This document shows positions 45,699 to 54,254 of a stretch of 64,000 bases of DNA, one piece after another. Both the position numbers and the translations under genes were made by a program. Where the stretch lies: NCBI GenBank assembly GCA_963788185.1, contig CAWBGE010000015.1, positions 3,467 to 67,466 on the forward strand. The letters are read 5' to 3'. The notes under the pieces are model-generated. The model had not been told where the DNA came from. It saw nothing but the letters and a program-made list of their open reading frames with translations, and searched no databases. This stretch comes from CAIWHR01 sp963788185. GTDB taxonomy: Bacteria; Pseudomonadota; Gammaproteobacteria; Burkholderiales; Casimicrobiaceae. How positions within the stretch are numbered: position 1 is the first letter of the stretch; the number at the start of each line of letters is the position of its first letter.

Positions 45699-46869
45699 GG
45701 CTTCTCGCCCTGGTCACAGCTGCGCGTCCCGCCAGCCGCGCGCCATGGTCATCGAAGAGCAACGTGCGTTGCGCGTCGGGGCGGGCCTGCACGACACTTC
45801 CGACACGAAACTCCGCGGCGCGAGTTCCTTCGATGCGCGCAACGAGAGGCACGTCCATGCCGTCGAGAATGACGTGCAGGAAACAATCCGAGCCCGTGTT
45901 CTCGATCAGGCGAATGCGGCCCGCGAATGCACTGGTGTCGTCTGGCGGGCCGATCGTCAGAAATTCGCTGCGAATGCCCAGGCGCAGATCGGTGCCGGGC
46001 GCCAGGTTAACCGCCACCGGAACGATCGCGCCGAGCGCGCGGATCGTGTCGCTCGACGCCACGATTGCGGGAACGATGTTGATTTTCGGGCTGCCGATGA
46101 ACTCAGCCGTGAGCAAATCGGCCGGATCGGAATATAGCTCGCCCGGCGGCGCCACCTGGAGCAACGCGCCATCGATCATGACCGCCACACGATCCGACAT
46201 GGTCATCGCTTCGGACTGGTCGTGCGTCACGTAAATGAAAGTCGCGTTCAGGCGGCGGTGAAGATCGGTCAGCTCCGCGCGCATGTGAACACGCAGCTTG
46301 GCGTCGAGATTAGACAGCGGTTCGTCCATCAGGAACACCTGGGGATCGCGCACCATGGCCCGGCCGACGGCGACGCGCTGCCGCTGACCTCCCGAGAGCT
46401 GCCCCGGCTTGCGGGCGAGCAGCGGTTCGATCGCAAGCGACCTCGCCACTTCTATGACCCGCGCCTCAATCTCCCGGCGAATTCGCGCGTTGTGCGGCAT
46501 GACGCGGCCAAGGAACGGAAAGCGCTGGAGCCTGGTCATCCGACGGGTCACCAAGGGCAACGCCATGTTTTCGAAGACCGTCATGTAAGGGTAGAGCGCG
46601 TAGGATTGGAAAACCATCGCGACATCGCGCTCTTTTGGTGCGCGATGATCGACGCTCTGGTCACCAATCCGGATCGAACCCGAGTCCTGATGCTCGAGGC
46701 CCGCAACTATGCGGAGCAAAGTGGATTTGCCGCACCCGGACGGGCCAAGCAATGTCAGGAATTCTCCGTCACGGATCTCCAGCGATATGTCGCGCAAGGC
46801 CTGGAATGCGCCGAATTTCTTGCAGACCCCTTCGATCGCGACACTAGCCACAGGTCGACCCCGGGCCAA
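45691..46869 (-). CDS. ugpC: ABC ATPase (UgpC-like), system B
   Basis: A 392-residue CUT1 ATPase with Walker A GPSGCGKST (42-50), FQSYALYPYM Q-loop, LSGGQRQRVAVGRAM, Walker B VFLMDEP and a C-terminal regulatory part. It shares with system A an extra segment (MTRLQRFPFLGRVMPHNARI) between Q-loop and signature. It follows the sulfatase-fold hydrolase after 47 bp, so the hydrolase and importer form one operon. Confidence 0.9.
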   Translation of the reverse strand: MARGRPVASVAIEGVCKKFGAFQALRDISLEIRDGEFLTLLGPSGCGKSTLLRIVAGLEHQDSGSIRIGDQSVDHRAPKERDVAMVFQSYALYPYMTVFENMALPLVTRRMTRLQRFPFLGRVMPHNARIRREIEARVIEVARSLAIEPLLARKPGQLSGGQRQRVAVGRAMVRDPQVFLMDEPLSNLDAKLRVHMRAELTDLHRRLNATFIYVTHDQSEAMTMSDRVAVMIDGALLQVAPPGELYSDPADLLTAEFIGSPKINIVPAIVASSDTIRALGAIVPVAVNLAPGTDLRLGIRSEFLTIGPPDDTSAFAGRIRLIENTGSDCFLHVILDGMDVPLVARIEGTRAAEFRVGSVVQARPDAQRTLLFDDHGARLAGRAAVTRARSHV

Positions 46870-46916
46870 CCCCGTGCTTCGCGTGCGGCATCCCCATCAA
46901 GATGGCGGCCATGCTT

Positions 46917-48482
46917 TCATCCCCATCGGGGCGGGTCGCGCTGCTCGATGACGCCCTGCGGAGTGACGCGCAGGCCGGTGAGCACGCGTTCATTGGCTTC
47001 CATGCGCCAACTCAACAAGCGCCGGAGACAGTCGCGAACAACCGGGGCGTAGTCCGCCCGCATGGCGACATTTTCGAAGCAGTACGGGTCGACCTTGAGA
47101 TCGAAAAGCAGGGGCGGGAGCGTGGGAAAATGGACGTAGTGGAAGCGCCGATCGCGAAAGCAGACGAGGTTGCACTGGTCGAGCCGCAATCCCCGCCGCT
47201 GCCGGAATCCGTCCGGGGCGTCGACGTCGCGGAAGTCGAATTCAAAGACAACGCCATCCCGCCACGTCGTGATGGCCTGGCCGCGCAGGAACGGCATCAG
47301 CGAGCTGCCGTCGCATTGCACGGGCACCGGCTGGTCGAGTGCCTCGAGAATCGTCGGCATCACGTCGACACACTCCGTGAAGTGGTCGACGGTCGTGCCG
47401 CGCGTGGCATCCGCGGCGGGGCCGGGGAGCCGAACGACCAAGGGGATATGATAGGCCTCGGCAAAGTAGCCGGACTTTCCAAGCAGACGATGGTCGCCGA
47501 GCATTTCGCCGTGATCACTCGAGAAAACGATCAGCGTTTCATCGTATTGACCGCTCCGCTCCAGATAATCGATTAGCCGACCCAGCTGCGCGTCAACTTC
47601 GCCGATCATGCCGTAGTACGTTGCGCGGAGTTGCAGCATGTCGTCGTCGTTGATGTCCGCCGCGATGCCACGGCCGGTGCGAAAAAAATCGCGTTGCGTC
47701 GTCGTCGCTAGAAGCTCGGCGAGAAACGGATGCTGGCGCGCCTCCACCTCGCGCGACTCCCGCTGCCGCGGCCGGGGTACGTCGGCGGGATCGTATTTCG
47801 CGTGCCAGGGGGCAGTGGCCAGGAACGGCGGGTGCGGCCGCATTGTGGCGACATGGATGAACCAGGGCAGCTCTTCGCGAACGCTCAGGTACTGCAGGGC
47901 CGCATCGACTAAGAAGACATTGTCGCCGTCTTGGCTTGAGAAGCGCGCCGGCGCCCAGGTCGGGCCGCGATCTGGATGTGCAGCCGCAACCACGGGATCA
48001 GGCATCCAGAAATCCGCCCGGTCTGCCGGAATGTCGTAGCCCCGGGCCTTGACATGGGCCATGTACGCGTGATCGGTGGGAAGACCGGCGGCGAAACCGG
48101 TGAAACCGACCATGGTGCCGTGCGCGACGCGCAGGGCCGGATCTGCCGGCGACAGGCCGCGTGGATCGGGAACATTGGACGTGTAGCCGAATATCGCAGC
48201 TTCGCGGCCGCTGCGCCGCACCGCGCGCCCGAGATTGTCGTGGCGATCGTCCAGCGGCGTACCGTTCTGCACGACCCGATGCGAAGCCATGTAGAGTCCC
48301 GTCAAGAGCGATGTGCGCGCCGGCCCACATGGACTCGCATTCGCGTAATGCTGGCGGAACGTGACGCCTTCGGCGATCAGTCGATCGAGATTGGGTGTCT
48401 CGATGCAGGGATGTCCGGCAATTCGCAGCGTGTCGCCGCGCCATTGATCGGCAAGAAACAAGAGTACATTGCGGATGGCCAT
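46917..48482 (-). CDS. Sulfatase-fold phosphonate monoester hydrolase / phosphodiesterase-like enzyme
   Basis: A 521-residue alkaline-phosphatase-superfamily hydrolase. The CxPxR signature is SPCGPAR (Cys52, Arg56), where Cys is normally converted to formylglycine. Metal ligands are in NVLLFLADQWRGD and SSDHGEMLGDH. Overall it resembles rhizobial and burkholderial phosphonate monoester hydrolases (ASLLTGLY..HRAVQN-like TSLLTGLYMASHRVVQN, EFDFRDV, YVHFPTLPPLLFDL), which act mainly on phosphodiesters. ATG 48482 begins the conserved start. No signal peptide. It is the first gene of operon B, implying that the imported ligand is its substrate. A true arylsulfatase is the alternative. Confidence 0.87.
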   Translation of the reverse strand: MAIRNVLLFLADQWRGDTLRIAGHPCIETPNLDRLIAEGVTFRQHYANASPCGPARTSLLTGLYMASHRVVQNGTPLDDRHDNLGRAVRRSGREAAIFGYTSNVPDPRGLSPADPALRVAHGTMVGFTGFAAGLPTDHAYMAHVKARGYDIPADRADFWMPDPVVAAAHPDRGPTWAPARFSSQDGDNVFLVDAALQYLSVREELPWFIHVATMRPHPPFLATAPWHAKYDPADVPRPRQRESREVEARQHPFLAELLATTTQRDFFRTGRGIAADINDDDMLQLRATYYGMIGEVDAQLGRLIDYLERSGQYDETLIVFSSDHGEMLGDHRLLGKSGYFAEAYHIPLVVRLPGPAADATRGTTVDHFTECVDVMPTILEALDQPVPVQCDGSSLMPFLRGQAITTWRDGVVFEFDFRDVDAPDGFRQRRGLRLDQCNLVCFRDRRFHYVHFPTLPPLLFDLKVDPYCFENVAMRADYAPVVRDCLRRLLSWRMEANERVLTGLRVTPQGVIEQRDPPRWG

Positions 48483-48510
48483 CGTCGCTTTGCCCCCCGA
48501 GACGTTTTGG

Positions 48511-48523
48511 AAACGTAACGTTT
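48511..48523. promoter_or_regulatory. Palindromic operator before operon B
   Basis: AAACGT-A-ACGTTT is a perfect 13-bp palindrome 29-41 bp upstream of the hydrolase start. The shape resembles LacI/GalR-type operators. No LacI-family gene is in the window. Confidence 0.5.
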
Positions 48524-49414
48524 GCAATCACATGCACCCGCGAAGGACGATCTCGCCCTTTCATCTGGTGCAAATTACCGGTGTATTGAAGCGCGCTCAG
48601 CAGTTCGCTGAGGACGGAGGGGCTGAGACGGGAGTCCGCCATATGAAGCCCGAATATGCGACGAATTGCCAACGGCGCAATTGCCACAATTTATCCGATT
48701 TTGACTTTATGAGCATTGCATGTGAATGTCAAGGCGGAGTGTCGTCCGGCGGCATTTGAGCCTGAGAGGTGGGCTCCGGATCGAACACGATCGCGTTCAA
48801 AGCCAGTCACGCTCGATAAGTGGCAGGCTTCGTGGTTGGGTCGGTCGACATCGGATGCGCCGGCATCCCGCACAAGCGGTTACTCCGCGTTGTAGGTATT
48901 TCCTTCCCCCCAAACGCAAACTTCCCCGCCACGAAACGCTATTTGGTCACCACGGCGTTCGCGTGGTGCCGATCATTCCGCTTCCCCGGGATTAAGAAGG
49001 GCCGCCGTCGACCATCCGTATTACCCATGGGCAGGGTCTCGTTTTCCCCCATTGCGCAGTTTGGTTCAACGGAGGGTTCGCCCAGGCGCAGCGCCGGGCG
49101 TCGCAGCGCTTTCGCGGGAAACCGCGAGGTTTCGCATGTATCATTGCACAGCCCGTTCGAAAATTGAATGCTGAGCTGCCCACACCGAGTTTCGGCCGGC
49201 GCGTAGCGATACCCTTTTGCTTGTGTACCGCATGCCGTTAGTAGTGTGTGCCGTCCTCAATGGGCACCGTTGCGACATGTCTCAGTCTGAACTTGATACT
49301 GTGACATTGATCGTGGAAGACTCGAAGTGGCTCGACGAGCGCTTGACGACGATGGCGTCTGCCGGTGACTCAAAATCAAGTCCGAACGTGGCGTAGGCGA
49401 ACATCAGCATTTTC
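48524..49414. other. Intergenic region, no gene recognised
   Basis: About 890 bp between two divergent genes. It is less GC-rich than its surroundings in places. A near-palindrome GAACACGATCGCGTTC lies at 48783-48798. Frames of up to 115 codons exist but none has recognisable motifs. The promoter of the 49415 gene must lie in its right part. Confidence 0.45.
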
Positions 49415-50542
49415 ATGAATTCCCGTCTGATCACAAAAGCCACGCTGCTGCTCAGCGCGCGGCTGAATGACCCCCGAGACGCGCCGCGACCGCTGTCACT
49501 TTCCGAATATCATCATTTGGCGCAGTGGCTGGACGGGCTCGGCTTGACGCTTGCTGCCTTGCTGCGGGCCGATGCCAAGGCCGTGCTTCGGCCCTATCCC
49601 GGCGCCGATCGGATTTTGCGTTTGCTGCAGCGAGTCGCCGATGTTGAGTCGATGCTCGATCATTGGGCCCAGCTCGGCATCTGGGTTCTCGGCGAGCGCG
49701 AGCCACAATTTCCGGCGCGCCTCCGCCAACGGTTCAAGACGGCCTGTCTTCCGCTGCTGTTCGGTGCCGGCCCAATGGACGCTCTAGACCAAGGCGGCCT
49801 GTGTGTCGTGGGATCGCGCGACAGCCCAGAGGAATCACATGTTTTTGCCCAAGCTGTCGGTGCGCGCGCGGGCCGCGAGGGGCTGATCGTGATATCCAGT
49901 GAAATGCGCGGCATCGACCGTGAGGTGATTTCGGCCACGCTCGCTTCAGGGGGGCGCGTGATCTGCGTCTTTTCCGACAGTCTTGAAAAAGCAGTCGCGA
50001 GCAGGCGTTATCGCGATGCGCTGGCCACGGGGCGCGCCTCACTGGTAACTCCGTTTACGCCGGACGCCCGTTTCGCGGTCGCCAATGCCATGCGTGCGAG
50101 CCGCTATCAATATGGGCTGTCGGACGCCGCCATCGTGGTCGAGACAAGACAGACCGGTGGGATCTGGTTGGGGGCAGACGAGAACCGAAGGCAAAGATGG
50201 GTGCCGGCATTTGTCCGAACGGGCGCCAATCTCGCCTCGGGCAACAACGCGTTGTTGCATCTCGGAGCTTTGCCGATCACCCTTCAGGACATCGAGCAAA
50301 GCCCGAGTCTCTCGCAGCTTCTAGTTGAGCGCGTCACTTCACCTTCGACGCGGAACTCGGCGCGCGGGGATCGCCCGGACTTGTATTCAATCTTCCTGTC
50401 GGAGTTGGCTCTGCTCGACAAGGCGACAGCCAGTTCGGAAGAGTGGGTAGCGCGTCATTTCGGCATTGAGTTGCTACAGGCTCGAACTTGGCTTGCGCGC
50501 GCGCAAGGTGGCATCGCGCCTGATTCCCAGTTGAGATCGTAA
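49415..50542 (+). CDS. DprA/SLOG-like nucleotide-binding protein
   Basis: A 375-residue protein whose centre is a DprA/SLOG-type Rossmann domain. VVGSR (131-135) matches the DprA ligand loop, RGIDREVISATLASGGRVI (166-183) the SGxAxGID helix, and NAMRASRYQYGLSDAAIVVE (224-243) the RNRIIAGLSD..VVE region. About 120 N-terminal residues are unlike DprA, and a short C-terminal helical domain (VARHFGIELLQARTWL) follows. It diverges from classic DprA, and no competence genes are near. Stand-alone SLOG proteins often take part in phage-conflict signalling. Function not assigned. Confidence 0.7.
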   Translation: MNSRLITKATLLLSARLNDPRDAPRPLSLSEYHHLAQWLDGLGLTLAALLRADAKAVLRPYPGADRILRLLQRVADVESMLDHWAQLGIWVLGEREPQFPARLRQRFKTACLPLLFGAGPMDALDQGGLCVVGSRDSPEESHVFAQAVGARAGREGLIVISSEMRGIDREVISATLASGGRVICVFSDSLEKAVASRRYRDALATGRASLVTPFTPDARFAVANAMRASRYQYGLSDAAIVVETRQTGGIWLGADENRRQRWVPAFVRTGANLASGNNALLHLGALPITLQDIEQSPSLSQLLVERVTSPSTRNSARGDRPDLYSIFLSELALLDKATASSEEWVARHFGIELLQARTWLARAQGGIAPDSQLRS

Positions 50543-50557
50543 GCTGAGATCGTAAGC
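50532..50557. repeat. 13-bp tandem duplication across a stop codon
   Basis: TGAGATCGTAAGC occurs twice in tandem (50532-50544, 50545-50557); the TAA stop of the DprA-like gene (50540-50542) lies in the first copy. Likely a slippage product. Confidence 0.7.
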
Positions 50558-50686
50558 TCGCCGTTCTGGCAGACCGCAGGGCTTGGCTGCAACCATGGTG
50601 TTTATGCTGTCGGCGCATGAGCGCCATTTCTCGGTTGCATTGTTGACGACACCGTACAGCGTTCCTGGACGACACTGAAACGTACC

Positions 50687-52027
50687 ATGTCGGAATTGAG
50701 TGCCCTTCAGCGCGCGGTGCAGCGGGCGAACGGCACGCGCGAGGTAGTCCTGACCGACGATGCCTTCGACCGCCTGCCCGACGTGGCCCGGACCTTACTC
50801 GGCCCGGTGCCGCTAACGGTCGTCTGCGACGACAACACCTGGGCCGCGGCCGGTCAGGAAGTCGCGGCGGAGCTGGGGTGGTGCTTTCGGATCGTCAATA
50901 CCGTCGTCATGCCCGGCCAGCCGCGACTGAAGCCGCACGTCGAGCATAGCCACAGGCTTGCCGCGGAACTGCAGTCCTCCCGTAGCCGCGCCGTTGCCGT
51001 CGGCTCGGGCGTGGTCAACGACCTCACCAAGTACGCGTCAGCGCTGGTTGAGCGTTCGTACATCTGTGTGCCCGCTGCGGCATCGATGGATGGCTATAGT
51101 GCATCGGGCGCGCCTTTCCTCGACAACGGCTTCAAACGAACGCTCCCATGCGCGCCGCCGGTCGCCGTTGTCGCCGACCCGCGGATCGCTGTGGCGGCGC
51201 CGGCATCCATGGCATCCTGGGGATACGGCGATCTCGCCGGCAAGATCTCGGCGGGCGGTGACTGGATTCTCGCCGACGCACTTGGAGAGGAAGCTATCAG
51301 CCAGGCCGAATGGGACCTTGTCCAGGGCAACCTCGAATCCTGGCTCAGCAATCCGCAGGCCGTGCGCGATCGCGATCCGGCAGCCGTAAAGGGACTGCTC
51401 GAAGGCCTGCTGGTGTCCGGCTTCGCTATGCAGTCTTATGGCAGCTCGCGGCCCGCCGGCGGCAGCGACCACCAGTTCTCCCACCTGTGGGAAATGGAGC
51501 AGCTGATGGTCGACGGCGTGCCTGTCGCGCACGGTGTCTGTGTCGGCATCGGCTGCCTCGCTTCGCTCGCTCTCTACGACTGGCTGATCGCGCAGGACCT
51601 GACGGGCATCGACCCCGACACCCTGGTACGCCGGCGGCGCCCAATTGCGGACATTGAGGCTGAGGTTCGTGCCGCCTTCAAGGACCCATCCCTCGGCGAC
51701 GCCTCTGTCGTCGAGGTACGGGCCAAGTATCCGGAAAGCAGTCAGTTACGCCATCGCCTCCATCGGCTGCGCACGGCCTGGCCGGCGCTCTGCGATCGCT
51801 TGTCCGGGCACCTGCCGCGAGCCCAAGCCGTTCGCGACCGTCTTGCAATACAGGGACTGCCGGTACATCCGGACGCGCTCGGCGTCGGAGTGGTGGGGTT
51901 CGCGAAGGATTACAAACGTGCCGCCATGATCCGTCGGCGCTTCACCATCTTCGACCTGTTGATCGACGTCGATCTCTTTGACGACGCCATTGCGGCAATC
52001 ACGAGACCGGGTGGCTTCTGGTACTGA
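50687..52027 (+). CDS. Glycerol-1-phosphate dehydrogenase-like (AraM/EgsA) protein
   Basis: A 446-residue member of the iron/zinc alcohol dehydrogenase fold, sn-glycerol-1-phosphate dehydrogenase (AraM/EgsA) type. NAD(P)-binding GSGVVNDLTKYAS lies near 105-117, VPAAASMDGYSASGAPF near 127-143, and metal-ligand regions GDLAGKISAGGDW, GSDHQFSHLWEM and VAHGVCVGIG follow in the expected order. Archaeal and Bacillus relatives reduce dihydroxyacetone phosphate to glycerol 1-phosphate; a catabolic enzyme could run in reverse. It lies near the arabinitol dehydrogenase and xylulokinase genes. A polyol-phosphate dehydrogenase is the alternative. Confidence 0.8.
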   Translation: MSELSALQRAVQRANGTREVVLTDDAFDRLPDVARTLLGPVPLTVVCDDNTWAAAGQEVAAELGWCFRIVNTVVMPGQPRLKPHVEHSHRLAAELQSSRSRAVAVGSGVVNDLTKYASALVERSYICVPAAASMDGYSASGAPFLDNGFKRTLPCAPPVAVVADPRIAVAAPASMASWGYGDLAGKISAGGDWILADALGEEAISQAEWDLVQGNLESWLSNPQAVRDRDPAAVKGLLEGLLVSGFAMQSYGSSRPAGGSDHQFSHLWEMEQLMVDGVPVAHGVCVGIGCLASLALYDWLIAQDLTGIDPDTLVRRRRPIADIEAEVRAAFKDPSLGDASVVEVRAKYPESSQLRHRLHRLRTAWPALCDRLSGHLPRAQAVRDRLAIQGLPVHPDALGVGVVGFAKDYKRAAMIRRRFTIFDLLIDVDLFDDAIAAITRPGGFWY

Positions 52028-52076
52028 GTGTTCCGGGAGGCGTCTAGCTCCTTGTTGCATCGCTCGAGGCCGAACT

Positions 52077-52300
52077 GGCGGCGCCATCATGGCCCCGATG
52101 GTGGAGGCGGTGGGCGGCTCAGTGACATCACGCAGGACATTGCCGCGGCCACGCAGCAAAGGAGGGAATGCACAGATCACGTTGGGCCGGCAATTGCGCA
52201 GCTGTTTGAGGTGGCGCGGCATATTGCCGCGCCATGTGAGGAGGTTGCAGCAGTCACCGAGTGCATGGCCCGGCGGGCGAGGATGCTAGCAGCAGTGGTT
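52077..52300 (+). pseudogene. Methyl-accepting chemotaxis protein 3' fragment
   Basis: One frame gives GGAIMAPMVEAVG, and after a frame change the next gives LSDITQDIAAATQQ, then HVGPAIAQLFEVARHIAA, EEVAA and AARRARML-like text. This follows the last heptads of an MCP signalling domain. The region before it is occupied by the dehydrogenase stop, so only the end survives. Confidence 0.6.
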
Positions 52301-52387
52301 GTTCTGTTATGTCGCGCCGCATCTATTGACACGTCAAAAGCCGGGGCCTAAGGTGCACAATCGAGTCGATCGAATCATTGAGCAGCG

Positions 52388-52514
52388 GTGGAAACCGTAG
52401 CGAAGAGACAACCGAACATCCTCCTTCTGATCACCAAACAACAGCGGTTCGATGCAATGGATTGCAATGGCGATCCGCACATCAAGACGGGCTATCTTGA
52501 CCGTTTGGCATCGA
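52388..52514 (+). pseudogene. Sulfatase N-terminal fragment
   Basis: RQPNILLLITKQQRFDAMDC, then NGDPHIKTGYLDRLAS, matches the start of sulfatases (RPNILLIxTDQQRxDxLGCYGNPxIKTPNLDRLA), with the metal-binding Asp replaced by Lys. Similarity stops after about 42 codons. A dead relative of the hydrolase family at 46917. Confidence 0.75.
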
Positions 52515-52825
52515 TGTTGAGTGGAATGGTTGCCGGCGCGATATTCCTCGATGGTGCGGTGAGGTTCATCATCCGCCGCAAGGCTCACCTGATCGCGGCT
52601 CGTATGCTGCTTGCGGTGGCTTCAGGCATGGAAATCGGGATCCACCCGACTCGATCGGCGCCTCGGCGCAGCGCCGAATACTATCGGGATCATGTTCCAG
52701 CCGATAACCTTCCATGATGCCCGTCCGACAATATCGCAGGCGAGCGGCCATGCACCGCGCTGCGCATGTTGCCAACCTGCTCGTTTTCATCATCTTCACC
52801 ACGACCACAATGTAGCGAGATCTCC

Positions 52826-54223
52826 ATGACCGCCAATCCGGGAACCGATTACACCATCCTTCACCTTGGCCTTGGTTCGTTTCATCGCGCCCACCAAGCC
52901 GTCTATCTCCACGAGTTGCACAAGACGGGAGACCGGTCCTGGTCGATCGTGGGTGGCAATATCCGGAACGACATGACGGAGACTATGGATGCGCTGGCGG
53001 CACAGCATGGCGAATATACGCTCGAGACCGTTTCTCCGGCCGGCGAACGAGTCTACGAGCGCATCAAGTCGATACGCGAGGTGGTCCCTTTCGAGAAGGG
53101 GAATCGCCGATTGATCGACGTCGGTGCCGACGCAACGACCCGGATCATTTCGTTCACGGTGACCGAGGCGGGTTATTACCTCGACCAGAACAACAAGCTC
53201 GACTTGAGCCACATCGACCTGCGCGCCGACCTGGAGCACGACGAAATGGGAACAATCTATGGCGCGGTAACCGCCATCCTGCGCGAGCGGGTGCGGCGCG
53301 GCGGCGCCCCGGTGACGCTTTTAAACTGCGACAACCTGCGCAGCAACGGCGCGCGATTCCGTGCGGGCTTGCTGGACTTCATCGAACGGCGCGGTGAGTC
53401 GAAGTTGCGTGAATGGGTCGACGCCAACACGACCTGTCCGTGCGACATGGTCGACCGCATCACACCACGGCCATTACCGGACGTCGCCGATCGTGTCAAA
53501 GCGGCGACGGGTTGGGCCGACCGGGCGCCAGTCATGGGGGAAAGCTTCATCCAGTGGGTCGTGGAAGATCGGTTCGTGGCCGGCCGTCCCGCGTGGGAGA
53601 AGGTTGGCGTCGAGATGGTCGACTCGGTGCACGCCTATGAAGAGGCGAAGATCCGCGTGCTCAACGCCACACACAGTTGCGTGGCTTGGGCTGGAACGTT
53701 GAAGGGACTCAACTATATCCACGAGGACATGGCGGTGCCGGCCATCCGCAAGATCGGGTACGACTACGTCACCAACGACGTCATACACTGTCTCGATACG
53801 CCAGAGCATCCGTGCCCGATTGATTTGCGCAAATACCGCGACGTCGTGCTTGATCGCTTCGGCAACCCGAACATTCGCGACACCAACCAGCGCGTGGCGA
53901 TGGACGGCTTCTCGAAAATTCCCGGCTTCATCGTGCCCACCTTGCACGAGTGCATGGCGCGCGGCGCTCCGCTGGACAGCACCGCGATGCTGCCGGCGCT
54001 CTTCTTTGTGTACCTGGGGCGGTGGCATCGCGGCGAACTTGCCTACACCTATCAGGATGGTGTGATGGACCCTGGCGTCGCGCACGCCTTCTTCGCCGCA
54101 TCGGATCCGCTCCGTGCCTTCTGCCAGGACCCGCTTCTTTGGGGGCCCTTGGCCGGCAACGAATCGATTGAAGCTGCTATACGTGCGGCGGAACGACGGG
54201 TTCAGGAGTTCTTGAAGAGCTGA
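52826..54223 (+). CDS. dalD: Polyol dehydrogenase of the mannitol dehydrogenase family (arabinitol 4-dehydrogenase-like)
   Basis: A 465-residue long-chain polyol dehydrogenase. NAD-binding start HLGLGSFHRAHQ, the LLNCDNLRSNG motif near 170-180, and the catalytic stretch EEAKIRVLNATHSCVAW (Lys, Asn, His) are all present. ATG 52826 is taken from conservation; the frame from 52766 adds unrelated residues. Xylulokinase follows 31 bp later, pointing to D-arabinitol (or xylitol) oxidation to D-xylulose. Mannitol is the alternative, but a fructokinase rather than a xylulokinase would be expected then. Symbol tentative. Confidence 0.82.
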   Translation: MTANPGTDYTILHLGLGSFHRAHQAVYLHELHKTGDRSWSIVGGNIRNDMTETMDALAAQHGEYTLETVSPAGERVYERIKSIREVVPFEKGNRRLIDVGADATTRIISFTVTEAGYYLDQNNKLDLSHIDLRADLEHDEMGTIYGAVTAILRERVRRGGAPVTLLNCDNLRSNGARFRAGLLDFIERRGESKLREWVDANTTCPCDMVDRITPRPLPDVADRVKAATGWADRAPVMGESFIQWVVEDRFVAGRPAWEKVGVEMVDSVHAYEEAKIRVLNATHSCVAWAGTLKGLNYIHEDMAVPAIRKIGYDYVTNDVIHCLDTPEHPCPIDLRKYRDVVLDRFGNPNIRDTNQRVAMDGFSKIPGFIVPTLHECMARGAPLDSTAMLPALFFVYLGRWHRGELAYTYQDGVMDPGVAHAFFAASDPLRAFCQDPLLWGPLAGNESIEAAIRAAERRVQEFLKS

Positions 54224-54254
54224 TAATCAGAACCCCGTTTGGAGGCACAGCATC

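Noticed and set aside
48755..48785. CTGAGAGGTGGG resembling the TPP riboswitch P-box
   Set aside because: The second conserved part (ACCTGAT...GGATAATGCCAGCGT-like) is missing and no thiamine gene follows.
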